64,000 bases of DNA from Mesorhizobium loti (GTDB lineage Bacteria; Pseudomonadota; Alphaproteobacteria; Rhizobiales; Rhizobiaceae). Under the pieces are notes generated by a model that worked only from the letters and a program-made list of their open reading frames with translations, searched no databases and was not told the DNA's origin. The stretch is taken from the NCBI GenBank assembly GCA_002356515.1, contig AP017605.1, positions 5,131,020 to 5,195,019 of the forward strand. Direction: 5' to 3'. Below, piece by piece: positions 8,358 to 17,406 of this stretch (within the stretch, counting starts at the first letter, position 1; each line of letters opens with the position of its first letter). The position numbers were made by a program, and so were the translations under genes.

Positions 8358-9173
8358 ATGCCAGCATCCCGACTGATTATTCTGAGCGTGGCGGTGGCCG
8401 CGGCGGGTGGCGCTGGCTATGTCGCAAAAAATATGGTCGCCGCGCCGCCGCCGCAGATCGTCGTCGATTCCGGCACCCAGGCTCCCGCCGTCCCCCTGCA
8501 GGACGTTCTTGTGCTCTCGGGCGATGTCGCGATGGGCAACGCGCTTCAGAACAACATCTCCTGGCAATCCTGGCCGGCCGACGGCGTCAACGCGAATTTC
8601 ATCACCAAGGCCACTGCTCCCGACGCCCTGGAGAAATTGAAGGGGTCGATCGCCCGTGTGCCGATGTATGCGGGTGAGCCTGTGCGGCGTTCCAAGCTGA
8701 TCGGCGAGGGGCAGAGCTTCATGTCGTCCATCCTGCCTTCCGGGATGCGCGCGGTCGCCACAACCATATCGGCCGACACTTCGGCCGGCGGCTTCATCCT
8801 TCCAAACGATTTCGTCGACGTCATCATGACCCGCAGGGCGGATGCCAGTGGCGGCGGCACCGGTTTCAACACCGAAACCATCCTCAAGAACATCCGCGTC
8901 CTGGCAATCGACCAGACCATTCAGGAGGACGAGGAGGGTAAGAAGACCAGGGTCGGCCAGACCGCCACGCTGGAACTCACGCCCAAACAGGCTGAGATCA
9001 TCACCGTCGCCCAGCAGATGGCCGATCGCCTGACCCTGGCGCTGCGGGCGATCACGGACACCCAGGAAAAGAATGTGGATGAGGCCGACTATCTCGTTTC
9101 CGGCAATGGCCGCAAGGGAACGGTGAGACTGATCAAGTCGGGTGAAGTTTCCGAAGTAGGGGCAAGGAAATGA
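8358..9173 (+). CDS. cpaB: Flp pilus assembly protein CpaB/RcpC
   Basis: A 271-residue periplasmic protein anchored by one N-terminal helix (ASRLIILSVAVAAAGGAGY). The middle has the SAF-like domain expected for CpaB, including the PVRRSKLIGEG segment around residue 112 and the GMRAVATTISADTSAGGFILPNDFVDVIMTRR region, typical of RcpC/CpaB proteins. It is thought to bind or stabilise the outer-membrane secretin. ATG at 8358 is preferred because it starts just before the membrane anchor. Its stop overlaps the cpaC start (ATGA), indicating tight co-translation. Confidence 0.93.
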   Translation: MPASRLIILSVAVAAAGGAGYVAKNMVAAPPPQIVVDSGTQAPAVPLQDVLVLSGDVAMGNALQNNISWQSWPADGVNANFITKATAPDALEKLKGSIARVPMYAGEPVRRSKLIGEGQSFMSSILPSGMRAVATTISADTSAGGFILPNDFVDVIMTRRADASGGGTGFNTETILKNIRVLAIDQTIQEDEEGKKTRVGQTATLELTPKQAEIITVAQQMADRLTLALRAITDTQEKNVDEADYLVSGNGRKGTVRLIKSGEVSEVGARK

Positions 9174-10687
9174 GGCTAAGCGGTAAACTGCCGGCAATCA
9201 TAGCCGCGGCATTCGGCCTGCTGCTCGTCGGAACGAATGTGCAGGGCGTTGTCGAGGCGAAAAGCACAAAGGTGACGGCCACGACCGCCAACCAACGCGT
9301 CAAGCTTGGCCTCAACAAATCGGTGGTCATAGACCTGCCGAGCGATGCCTACGACATTCTTGTCGCCAATCCGACCGTTGCCGATGCGGTGACCCGCACC
9401 GCAAGGCGTATCTACCTGTTCGGCAAAGCAGTCGGCGAAACCAACATCTTCGTCTTCGGCCCGAACGGCGAACAGATCGCCAGCCTGGATCTGGCCGTCG
9501 AACGCGACGTTGCCGGCCTGGAGGACTACATCAAGCGCTTCCTTCCGACCTCGGACATCAAGGTGGAACTGCTGAACGACAACGTCATCTTGACCGGAAC
9601 GGTCGACACGCCGCTGGACGCGAAGCGGGCAGTGGACCTGGCGACGATATTCGTCTCGGGCGGTGAAGCGACGACGGGTCAGTATTCGCAGACCGCGGCA
9701 GGCGGCTCGGCCCAGAGTGGCGTCGACATCAACAACCCCGACCAGGAACGCCGTACCAGCAAGATCGTCAACCTGCTGCAGATCATCGGCGACGACCAGG
9801 TCACGCTGAAGGTTACCGTCGCCGAGGTCAGCCGCTCTGTGATGAAACAGCTCGGCGTCAACATGGTCGGCAACGGCGGCAGCAACGGCATCAGCTATGG
9901 CGCGCTCAGCGACAATTTCACCGGATTGGGCAAGCAGCTGTCGAATTCGGGCTTCAACATCGGCAACTCGGCACTGATGGCCTATATCAACGCCATGGAG
10001 CAGTCCGGGGTCATGAAGACGCTGGCTGAGCCGACCTTGACCGCCGTATCCGGCGAGAAGGCGACCTTCAAGGTCGGTGGCGAATACAACATGGTGTCCG
10101 GCGTTTCCCAGAACGTATCCACCGACAACCAGACCGGCTTGAAAACCTATACCATCGACAAGATCGAGTATGGCATCGGCCTGGAATTCCAGCCGGTGGT
10201 GCTGTCCCCCGGCCGCATCAGCCTGAAGGTCAGAACCTCGGTTTCCGAACCGACGACCGAAGGATCCGTGTCGCTTTCCTCTGGCGTAACGAGCCCCGGC
10301 ACGAATATCCTGTCGCTGCGCAAGCGTCTTGCCGATACGACGGTCGAATTGCCCTCGGGCGGTTCCATGATGATCGCCGGCCTGGTTCGCGACGATGTCA
10401 GGCAGGCCGTCAACGGCCTGCCCGGACTGACGAAGATTCCCGTGCTTGGAGCGCTCTTCCGCAGCAGGGACTTCGTGCGCAACGAAAGCGAGCTCGTCAT
10501 CATCATCACGCCCTATCTGACGAAGCCGGTGGCACGCAACGATCTCGCCAAGCCGGACGACAATTTCAATCCTCCGAGCGACGGCGCCGGCATGTTCCTA
10601 GGCAAGGTCAATCGCGTCTACGGCACCATGCAGACCAACAAGCCCAACGGCCGGTACCACGGCGTTGTCGGCTACATCTACAAGTGA
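9170..10687 (+). CDS. cpaC: Outer-membrane secretin CpaC/RcpA
   Basis: A 505-residue secretin forming the outer-membrane pore of the Tad system. It has a signal peptide (to about residue 27), an N-terminal pilus-formation domain (about 40-115), a BON-like domain (LEDYIKRFLPTSDIKVEL, about 120-165) and the C-terminal secretin domain with the VPSGG-like motif (VELPSGGSMMIAGLVRDD) and the ALFRSRDF...ESELVIIITPYL core. Length and domain order are as in Caulobacter CpaC. It overlaps cpaB by four bases and leads directly into cpaD. Confidence 0.96.
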   Translation: MRLSGKLPAIIAAAFGLLLVGTNVQGVVEAKSTKVTATTANQRVKLGLNKSVVIDLPSDAYDILVANPTVADAVTRTARRIYLFGKAVGETNIFVFGPNGEQIASLDLAVERDVAGLEDYIKRFLPTSDIKVELLNDNVILTGTVDTPLDAKRAVDLATIFVSGGEATTGQYSQTAAGGSAQSGVDINNPDQERRTSKIVNLLQIIGDDQVTLKVTVAEVSRSVMKQLGVNMVGNGGSNGISYGALSDNFTGLGKQLSNSGFNIGNSALMAYINAMEQSGVMKTLAEPTLTAVSGEKATFKVGGEYNMVSGVSQNVSTDNQTGLKTYTIDKIEYGIGLEFQPVVLSPGRISLKVRTSVSEPTTEGSVSLSSGVTSPGTNILSLRKRLADTTVELPSGGSMMIAGLVRDDVRQAVNGLPGLTKIPVLGALFRSRDFVRNESELVIIITPYLTKPVARNDLAKPDDNFNPPSDGAGMFLGKVNRVYGTMQTNKPNGRYHGVVGYIYK

Positions 10688-10701
10688 ATGGGAAAGCGGA
10701 C

Positions 10702-11439
10702 ATGTCTCAGTCAGCGTTGAAGACAAGGACCATCGCCTCGACGATGTGCACCGGCCGTTCGCGGGCCGGCCTGCGGGCGCTGCCGCTCCTGGCGGTGGCG
10801 GTGACGGCCTTGCTGGCCGGCTGCGCCCAGCGCGACAGCATCACCGTTGGCGCCATTCCGGACGACTATCGCACCAACCATCCGATCGTCATCGCCGAGA
10901 AGAACCAGAAGATCGACCTGCCTGTCGGCGCCGGCGACCGTGGCATGACCGGCTCGCAGCGCGACACGCTGCTCGGTTTCCTCGACGGTTATGACAAGAG
11001 TGCCGCGCCGACATTGACCATCCAGATTCCGAGCGGATCGGCCAATGAGGTCGCGGCGTCGGCGGCCGGCCGTGATTTCGCCAGGCTCGCGGTCGCCAGC
11101 GGCATCAAGCGCAACCGCATCGTCGTGGTCTCCTATCAGGCTGGATCTAGCGAGACATCCGCGCCGGTTCGCGTCTCTTTTATCGCCGTGAGAGCCCAGA
11201 CCGACAAATGCGGCCGCTGGCCCGACGATCTCGCTGAGACCTCGGAAAACAAGCACTATGCCGACTTCGGCTGCTCCTATCAGAACAATCTCGCCGCCCA
11301 GGTTGCGAATCCGTCCGACCTGCTCGGGCCGCGCAAGCAGACCACCATCGACGCGGAAAATCGCGGTGCGGTGATCGATATCTACCGCAGCAGGGGTATT
11401 TCGGATGAATTCCTCGGCAATTCGGAAGTGACGTACTGA
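10702..11439 (+). CDS. cpaD: Pilus biogenesis lipoprotein CpaD
   Basis: A 245-residue lipoprotein. The lipobox LLAG|C places the lipidated cysteine at residue 41. The mature part has the CpaD pattern: a short segment with DYRTNHPIVIAE, the helical LGFLDGYDK region, and the conserved C-terminal CGRWPDDL...YADFGCSYQNNLAAQVANPSDLLGPR motif. The ATG at 10702 has a GGGAAAG ribosome-binding site; a GTG at 10684 overlapping the cpaC stop is possible but lacks one. CpaD helps localise and assemble the CpaC secretin. Confidence 0.93.
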   Translation: MSQSALKTRTIASTMCTGRSRAGLRALPLLAVAVTALLAGCAQRDSITVGAIPDDYRTNHPIVIAEKNQKIDLPVGAGDRGMTGSQRDTLLGFLDGYDKSAAPTLTIQIPSGSANEVAASAAGRDFARLAVASGIKRNRIVVVSYQAGSSETSAPVRVSFIAVRAQTDKCGRWPDDLAETSENKHYADFGCSYQNNLAAQVANPSDLLGPRKQTTIDAENRGAVIDIYRSRGISDEFLGNSEVTY

Positions 11440-11475
11440 GCCGAGCCTCGAGGAAAGAGAAGCCACGGAAAGAGC

Positions 11476-12765
11476 ATGACCATGAGCAACCTTGCCTATG
11501 ACGCCACCGTGGACGGCGGTGATACATCACCGCAGGACATCGCCGCGATGCAGGCGTTGCGCCCGGTTCCGCGCATCTCGATCCAGGCATTCTGCGAGAC
11601 CGAGGGCGTTGCCAATCCAGTCGAGCGCGCCGGCGAGGACCGCCGCATGACCAAGGCGCATCTCAAGGTTCATATGGGCGGCGTTCCCACCGCAATCGAG
11701 TTCTATCAGTCGGCGCCGACGCCGAACCTGATCCTGCTGGAGTCGCGCAGCGAACCCAAGCAATTGCTGGAGCAGCTCGCCCAACTCTCGGAATACTGCG
11801 ACCCATCCTCGAAAGTGGTGGTGATCGGCCACTACAATGACGTCGGTCTCTATCGCGAGCTCATCCGCTCCGGCATCTCGGAATATGTCATCGCGCCGGT
11901 GTCGATGGCCGACATCGTCAGTGTCGTGTCGTCGATTTTTGTCGATCCGGAGGCAGAACCGCTCGGCCGTTCGGTCGCCTTTATCGGCGCCAAGGGTGGC
12001 GTCGGCTCTTCCACCATCGCCCACAATGTCGCCTGGGCAATGTCCTCCCTGTTCAAGTCCGAGGTCGTTGTTGCCGACCTCGACCTCGCCTTCGGCACGG
12101 CCAACATCAATTTCGACCAGGACCCGGCACAGGGCATCGCTGAAGCGGTGTTTTCGCCTGAACGCGTCGACGAGGTCTATCTCGACCGGCTGCTGACCCA
12201 GTGCGCCGAGCACCTGTCGTTGCTCGCGGCGCCCTCGACGCTGGAGCGGGTCTACGACTTCGATCCCGAAGCCTTCGCGCAACTTGTCGATACCGCGCAG
12301 CGCAGCGTGCCGCTTCTGGTGCTGGACGTTCCCCATGTCTGGACGGGCTGGGCCAAGAACACGCTGGTCAAGGCCGACGAGATCGTCATCACGGCGACGC
12401 CGGAATTGGCCAATCTGCGCAATACCAAGAACCTGGTCGACATGTTCAAGCGGCTTCGCCCCAACGACCCGCCGCCGAAGCTGATCATCAACCAGGCCGG
12501 CGTCCCCAAGCGGCCGGAAATTTCGCCGTCCGATTTCGCCGAGCCGCTCGGCCTGACGCCGATGTCGGTCATTGGCTTTGATCCGTTGCTGTTCGGCAAT
12601 GCCGCCAACAACGGGCGTATGCTCGGCGAGATGGATGCCAAGAACCCGGTTGTGGCCATGATCAATGAGATTGCTCATGTGCTGACCGGGCGAAGCGAAA
12701 TCCGGACGAAAAAGAAGGCTGGCCTGGGCAGCCTGCTCGGCAAGCTCTCGCGCAACAAGAAGTGA
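11476..12765 (+). CDS. cpaE: Pilus localisation ATPase-like protein CpaE/TadZ
   Basis: A 429-residue cytoplasmic protein with an N-terminal receiver-like domain (about 65-155; IVIGHYNDVGLYRELIRSGISEYVIAPV-type pattern) and a MinD/ParA-type domain starting with FIGAKGGVGSST near residue 170. The deviant Walker A has the first lysine but Ser where ParA proteins have the second, which is usual for CpaE. ADLDLAFGTANINFD resembles the switch I region. TadZ/CpaE marks the pole or site where the pilus is built and recruits CpaF. It is followed by cpaF after 23 bases. Confidence 0.94.
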   Translation: MTMSNLAYDATVDGGDTSPQDIAAMQALRPVPRISIQAFCETEGVANPVERAGEDRRMTKAHLKVHMGGVPTAIEFYQSAPTPNLILLESRSEPKQLLEQLAQLSEYCDPSSKVVVIGHYNDVGLYRELIRSGISEYVIAPVSMADIVSVVSSIFVDPEAEPLGRSVAFIGAKGGVGSSTIAHNVAWAMSSLFKSEVVVADLDLAFGTANINFDQDPAQGIAEAVFSPERVDEVYLDRLLTQCAEHLSLLAAPSTLERVYDFDPEAFAQLVDTAQRSVPLLVLDVPHVWTGWAKNTLVKADEIVITATPELANLRNTKNLVDMFKRLRPNDPPPKLIINQAGVPKRPEISPSDFAEPLGLTPMSVIGFDPLLFGNAANNGRMLGEMDAKNPVVAMINEIAHVLTGRSEIRTKKKAGLGSLLGKLSRNKK

Positions 12766-12788
12766 CGTTTTGGAACCGGTAGTCGATC

Positions 12789-14294
12789 ATGTTCGGTAAA
12801 AGAGGCAACGACGACGGCAACCGGTTCACGCCGGAATTCCGCCAGCCAGCACCGGCGCCGGCCGCCCCGCCGCCTGCGGGTTCGGCGGATACGGCGGTTC
12901 TTGCCCGGCCCACGGCACCGCCGCCGCCAAGCGCACCTGTCGCGCCGCCGGCCCGCCGCGCGGTCGAGGCGCCGCCCATTGCGCCGGAGGCGAGGCGGGG
13001 CCGCGAAAAGAGCGAGACCTACTATGACACCAAGAGCCAGGTTTTCTCGGCGCTCATCGACACGATAGACCTGTCGCAGCTCGCCAAGCTCGACCCCGAA
13101 ACCGCGCGCGAGGAAATCCGCGACATCGTCAACGACATCATCGCGATCAAGAATTTCGCGATGTCCATCGCCGAGCAGGAGGAACTGCTCGAGGATATCT
13201 GCAACGACGTGCTTGGCTACGGACCGCTCGAGCCATTGCTCGCCCGCGACGACATCGCCGACATCATGGTCAATGGCTCCAAGAACGTTTACATCGAAGT
13301 CAACGGCAAGGTCGAGCAGACCGGCATCCGCTTTCGTGACAACCAGCAGCTGCTCAACATCTGCCAGCGTATCGTCAGCCAGGTCGGCCGCCGTGTCGAT
13401 GAATCCAGCCCGATCTGCGACGCCCGCCTTCCCGACGGCTCCCGCGTCAACGTCATCGCACCGCCGCTCGCCATCGACGGCACCGCGCTCACCATCCGCA
13501 AATTCAAGAAGGACAAGCTGACGCTCGATCAGCTGGTCAAGTTCGGCGCCATCTCGCCCCAGGGCGCCGAAGTGCTAAAGATCATCGGCCGTGTCCGCTG
13601 CAACATCGTCATTTCGGGCGGCACCGGCTCGGGCAAGACGACGCTGCTCAACTGCCTGACCAACTACATCGACCGCGATGAGCGCGTCATCACCTGTGAG
13701 GACTCGGCCGAACTGCAACTGCAGCAGCCGCATGTCGTGCGCCTGGAAACCCGCCCGCCCAACCTCGAAGGCGAAGGCGAAGTGACGATGCGCGACCTGG
13801 TCAAGAACTGCCTGCGCATGCGGCCCGAGCGCATCATCGTCGGCGAAGTGCGCGGACCCGAAGTGTTCGATCTTCTGCAGGCGATGAACACTGGCCATGA
13901 CGGCTCGATGGGAACGATCCACTCGAACAGCCCGCGCGAATGCCTGAACCGTATCGAATCCATGATCGCCATGGGTGGTTATTCGCTTCCGCAGAAAACC
14001 GTGCGCGAAATCGTCGTCGGCTCCATCGACGTGATCATCCAGGCGGCGCGTCTGCGCGACGGATCGCGCCGCATCACCCACATCACCGAGGTCATCGGGA
14101 TGGAAGGCGACGTCATCATCACCCAGGATATCGTCCTCTACAACATCAAGGGGGAGGACGCCAACGGCAGGCTGCTGGGCGAGCACGTCTCGACCGGCAT
14201 CGGCCGCCCGCATTTCTGGGACCGGGCTCGTTACTACGGCGAGGAACAACGCCTCGCCACCGCGCTCGAGGCGATGGAGAAACGTGCTGACTGA
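12789..14294 (+). CDS. cpaF: Pilus assembly ATPase CpaF/TadA
   Basis: A 501-residue cytoplasmic hexameric ATPase of the VirB11/GspE family that powers pilus extension and probably retraction. A Pro/Ala-rich N-terminus (about 15-70) is followed by the conserved three-helix bundle and the nucleotide-binding domain: Walker [10 protein letters not shown] near residue 277, Asp-box CEDSAELQL, Walker [12 protein letters not shown] and the His-box [16 protein letters not shown]. All expected motifs are intact. The downstream neighbours tadB and tadC encode its membrane platform. Confidence 0.97.
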   Translation: MFGKRGNDDGNRFTPEFRQPAPAPAAPPPAGSADTAVLARPTAPPPPSAPVAPPARRAVEAPPIAPEARRGREKSETYYDTKSQVFSALIDTIDLSQLAKLDPETAREEIRDIVNDIIAIKNFAMSIAEQEELLEDICNDVLGYGPLEPLLARDDIADIMVNGSKNVYIEVNGKVEQTGIRFRDNQQLLNICQRIVSQVGRRVDESSPICDARLPDGSRVNVIAPPLAIDGTALTIRKFKKDKLTLDQLVKFGAISPQGAEVLKIIGRVRCNIVISGGTGSGKTTLLNCLTNYIDRDERVITCEDSAELQLQQPHVVRLETRPPNLEGEGEVTMRDLVKNCLRMRPERIIVGEVRGPEVFDLLQAMNTGHDGSMGTIHSNSPRECLNRIESMIAMGGYSLPQKTVREIVVGSIDVIIQAARLRDGSRRITHITEVIGMEGDVIITQDIVLYNIKGEDANGRLLGEHVSTGIGRPHFWDRARYYGEEQRLATALEAMEKRAD

Positions 14295-14323
14295 GGTATC
14301 CGCGGGCGTGAAGGTTGTGGTCG

Positions 14324-15337
14324 ATGTTTGGAATTGACGGCACCGTATTGGCGTTTGTCGTGCTCGCCGGTTTCAGCGCCGGCGCGGTCGCCTATGCATT
14401 CTTGGCCAACCAGATCAGCAATGAGAAACAGGCCGGCAAGCGGCTTGAAACGATCAAGGCCGCCGAGACGGACCGTTCCATCGTCAAGGCCACGCGCGAT
14501 CGCGCGGCTGACGCGGCCAAGCGCCGTAAATCGGTGCAGGATTCGCTGAAGGAACTCGACGAGAAGCAGAAAACCAAGGACAGCGCCATCAAGAAGCCGC
14601 CACTGAAGGCTCAGCTTCGCCAGGCCGGCATGAAGGTTTCGGTCGAACGTTTCTACATCTACTCAGCCATATGCGGCCTCGCGCTGGTGGTGGTCGCCTT
14701 CATGGCCGGCGCGCCGATGCTTGTTTTGCCCGGTGTGCTGTTGGCCGGCGCACTCGGCCTGCCGCGCTGGTTCGTCTCTTTTCGCCGCGCGCGCCGGGTC
14801 AAGGCATTCCTCAACGAATTTCCAAACGCCCTCGACATTATCGTGCGCGCGGTCAAGTCCGGCCTGCCGCTGAACGACGCCATACGCCTGATTGCCAACG
14901 AATCCCCCGAGCCGGTGAAGGCCGAGTTCCGACGCATCGTCGATTCGCAGCAGATGGGCCTGTCGATCCCCGATGCGACCTTGCGCATGCCTGAAACCAT
15001 GCCATGCACCGAGGCAAGTTTCTTCGGCATCGTCATCCAGATCCAGTCGCAGGCCGGCGGCAATCTGTCCGAGGCGCTGGGCAATCTTTCGCGCGTGCTT
15101 CGTGATCGCAAGAAGATGAAAGCCAAGGTGCAGGCGCTGTCGATGGAGGCGAAGGCGTCCGCCGCCATCATCGGCGCGCTGCCCTTCATCGTCGCCTTTC
15201 TGGTCTACCTTTCGAGCCCGCTCTACCTGATGCCGCTGTTCAACACCAGTGTCGGCAATCTGATCCTCGGCGTTTCCGCCATCTGGATGTCGATTGGCAT
15301 CTTCGTGATGCGCAAGATGATGAACTTTGAAGTCTAG
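14324..15337 (+). CDS. tadB: Tad pilus inner-membrane platform protein TadB
   Basis: A 337-residue membrane protein with a GspF-type (T2SSF) domain at about 165-290 and hydrophobic helices near the N-terminus (IDGTVLAFVVLAGFSAGAVAYAFLA), in the middle (VVVAFMAGAPMLVLPGVLLAGAL) and at the C-terminus. It forms the inner-membrane platform on which the CpaF ATPase acts. The ATG at 14324 is preferred over an in-frame TTG nine bases earlier; it has an AAGG ribosome-binding site. The stop is nine bases before the tadC start. Confidence 0.95.
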   Translation: MFGIDGTVLAFVVLAGFSAGAVAYAFLANQISNEKQAGKRLETIKAAETDRSIVKATRDRAADAAKRRKSVQDSLKELDEKQKTKDSAIKKPPLKAQLRQAGMKVSVERFYIYSAICGLALVVVAFMAGAPMLVLPGVLLAGALGLPRWFVSFRRARRVKAFLNEFPNALDIIVRAVKSGLPLNDAIRLIANESPEPVKAEFRRIVDSQQMGLSIPDATLRMPETMPCTEASFFGIVIQIQSQAGGNLSEALGNLSRVLRDRKKMKAKVQALSMEAKASAAIIGALPFIVAFLVYLSSPLYLMPLFNTSVGNLILGVSAIWMSIGIFVMRKMMNFEV

Positions 15338-15346
15338 GGCTGCGGC

Positions 15347-16372
15347 ATGAGCGAACAAGTCATCAAGTCACTGACGGATCCCAGCCTCCTGATCGCACTG
15401 CTGGTCGGCATCGCCGTGTTCGCGACCGTCTTTACGCTGCTGCCGGCGCTTGGCGGCAACCAGCTCAAGGCGCGCATGAAGTCGGTCGCGCTAGAGCGCG
15501 ATGAGCTTCGTGCCAAACAGCGCGCGCGGCTTGCGAACGAGGCCGATCGCCGCCGCAAGGGCCTGCGCGAGCAACAGTCGGAAGGCATGCGCAACATCGT
15601 CGACCGGCTCGACCTGCGGCGCGCCCTGGCCGACGAGAACACTTTGCAGAAGCTCAAGGTCGCCGGCTTTCGGGGACAGAACCCGCTGACGCGTTTTCTC
15701 TTCTTCCGCCTCGTCCTGCCTTTTGTCGGCTTCGCGCTGGCTCTGGTCTACATGTTCGTGTTCGGAGGATTGCCGGACAAACCATTGGTCGTCCGGCTGT
15801 TCGTCTGCGTCCTCGTTGCCTATGGCGGCTTCTACACGCCGGTCCTCTATGTCAACAACCGCGCCACCAAGCGCAAGCAGTCGATCCAGATGGCTTGGCC
15901 GGATGCGCTCGACCTGATGCTGATCTGCGTGGAATCGGGCATGTCGGTGGAGGCGGCGCTGCGCAAGGTCGCCGACGAGATCGGCGCGCAGTCGGTGGCT
16001 CTGGCGGAAGAATTCATCCTGACCAATGCCGAGCTTTCCTATCTGCAGGAGCGCAAGCAGGCCTACGAGAATCTTGCAAGCCGTACCGGCCTGGAATCGG
16101 TCAAATCGGTGTCGCAGGCGCTCGTCCAGGCCGAACGCTACGGCACGCCGGTGGCGCACGCGCTGCGCGTGCTTGCCGCCGAAAGCCGCGACATGCGCAT
16201 GAACGCCGCCGAGAAGAAGGCCGCCGCTCTGCCGCCCAAGCTCACCGTGCCGATGATCCTGTTCTTCCTGCCGGTGCTTTTCGCCATCATCCTCGGCCCC
16301 GCCGGCATCCAGGTCAGCCAGCGCGGCATCTTCGGCGATCATTCCGGGGCGGCAGCGTCAGCCACCCAGTAA
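15347..16372 (+). CDS. tadC: Tad pilus inner-membrane platform protein TadC
   Basis: A 341-residue partner of TadB with the same fold: an N-terminal membrane helix (LLIALLVGIAVFATVFTLL), a charged cytoplasmic stretch, two further helices, the T2SSF domain (WPDALDLMLICVESGMSVEAALRKVA, about 185-310) and a C-terminal helix (MILFFLPVLFAIILGPAGI). Together with TadB it forms the platform of the pilus. It is the last gene of the plus-strand cpa operon and is followed by a perfect palindrome that probably ends transcription from both sides. Confidence 0.95.
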   Translation: MSEQVIKSLTDPSLLIALLVGIAVFATVFTLLPALGGNQLKARMKSVALERDELRAKQRARLANEADRRRKGLREQQSEGMRNIVDRLDLRRALADENTLQKLKVAGFRGQNPLTRFLFFRLVLPFVGFALALVYMFVFGGLPDKPLVVRLFVCVLVAYGGFYTPVLYVNNRATKRKQSIQMAWPDALDLMLICVESGMSVEAALRKVADEIGAQSVALAEEFILTNAELSYLQERKQAYENLASRTGLESVKSVSQALVQAERYGTPVAHALRVLAAESRDMRMNAAEKKAAALPPKLTVPMILFFLPVLFAIILGPAGIQVSQRGIFGDHSGAAASATQ

Positions 16373-16399
16373 AGGCAGGGCAATCCTTGCGCAAATACG

Positions 16400-16427
16400 A
16401 AAGCCGCGCTGCATGCAGCGCGGCTTT
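16400..16427. terminator. Bidirectional terminator between tadC and tadD
   Basis: A perfect 28-base palindrome whose arms are AAAGCCGCGCTGCA and its complement, with A/T ends on both sides. It sits between the convergent tadC and tadD genes, so it can terminate both transcripts. Confidence 0.8.
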
Positions 16428-16453
16428 CAACGTCTGTTGACGAAATCTCTGCG

Positions 16454-17275
16454 TCAGTTGGTTGCCGGCTTCGACTTGTCCTGATCCTTGAGCTGGCTCC
16501 AGGCATTCTGCTGGGCCAGCATCTGCCTGAGATAGGCGACATTGGCCTGTGCCTGCTCGGGCGAGAGTTCCTGCGAGGCGATCTTCTCGGCCTCGTCGAA
16601 ACGGCCCTGCAGGCCGACGACCAGCGCCAGGTTCTGGCGCACGCGGCTGTCGGCGTTGGGCTGCTGCGCGGCCGAACGCATATAGGTTTCGGCGGTGCGC
16701 AGATCCCCTTCCAGCACATAGGACATGCCGAGATTGGAGAGCACCGAGGGCTCGTTCGGCTTGAGTTCGAGGGCCTTGCGGTAGAGCTGGCGCGCGTCGT
16801 TCTTCTGGCCGATCTGATCAAGGATGGCGGCTTCCGCCGACACCAGCTTCCAGTCGGGATATTCCGGCGTCTGGGCGCGGCGCACGGCGTCGAGCGCGGC
16901 CTCGAACTGGCCGTTGGCGGCCAGAGCCTTGCCGTAGGCGGCGAGCACGTCGCGGTCCTTGGGGTAGGTGATCGCCAGCTTGCGCATCACGGCAAGCGAC
17001 TGGTCGGCATCGCCGTCCATCTGCAAAGCGGCCGCGAAGTTGGTTGCTATACGCTTGTCGTTGGGGTTCTTGGCGTAGGACTGGCCGAGGGCGGCGGTGG
17101 CATTGTGCACTTCTCCCGCCGACATCGTCTCCAGCGGCTTGCCGCCGCTGCGGCCGATCGAGCCCGTGGTCATCCTGCTGGTCCCGCACCCGGCGACGCC
17201 TGCCGCGAGCGCCAGCATGAGGGCCGTGGTGACGATCCGTTTTCCCCTGGCGTTCACTGTGCGGTTGGTCGGCAT
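16454..17275 (-). CDS. tadD: TPR lipoprotein TadD of the Tad pilus
   Basis: A 273-residue lipoprotein: the leader ends LALAAGVAG|C with the lipidated cysteine at residue 30. The mature protein is made of TPR units between about residues 55 and 245 (for example YAKNPNDKRIATNFAAALQMDG and ALELKPNEPSVLSNLGMSYVLEG). TadD lipoproteins act as pilotins or assembly chaperones for the secretin complex. It is convergent with tadC and probably has its own promoter in the 130 bases shared with the divergent aminopeptidase gene. Confidence 0.92.
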   Translation of the reverse strand: MPTNRTVNARGKRIVTTALMLALAAGVAGCGTSRMTTGSIGRSGGKPLETMSAGEVHNATAALGQSYAKNPNDKRIATNFAAALQMDGDADQSLAVMRKLAITYPKDRDVLAAYGKALAANGQFEAALDAVRRAQTPEYPDWKLVSAEAAILDQIGQKNDARQLYRKALELKPNEPSVLSNLGMSYVLEGDLRTAETYMRSAAQQPNADSRVRQNLALVVGLQGRFDEAEKIASQELSPEQAQANVAYLRQMLAQQNAWSQLKDQDKSKPATN

Positions 17276-17406
17276 GACACCCTAGGCCTCCATTCATACG
17301 CGCGGCCATTGCGTGGCCATCTTCCCTCCCGCAGAAATATTCTGTTAACCCTAACGGAGAGTTAAGAAACGCCGACTCGGGGCTCGGGTCGGCAGGAGAA
17401 CATCGA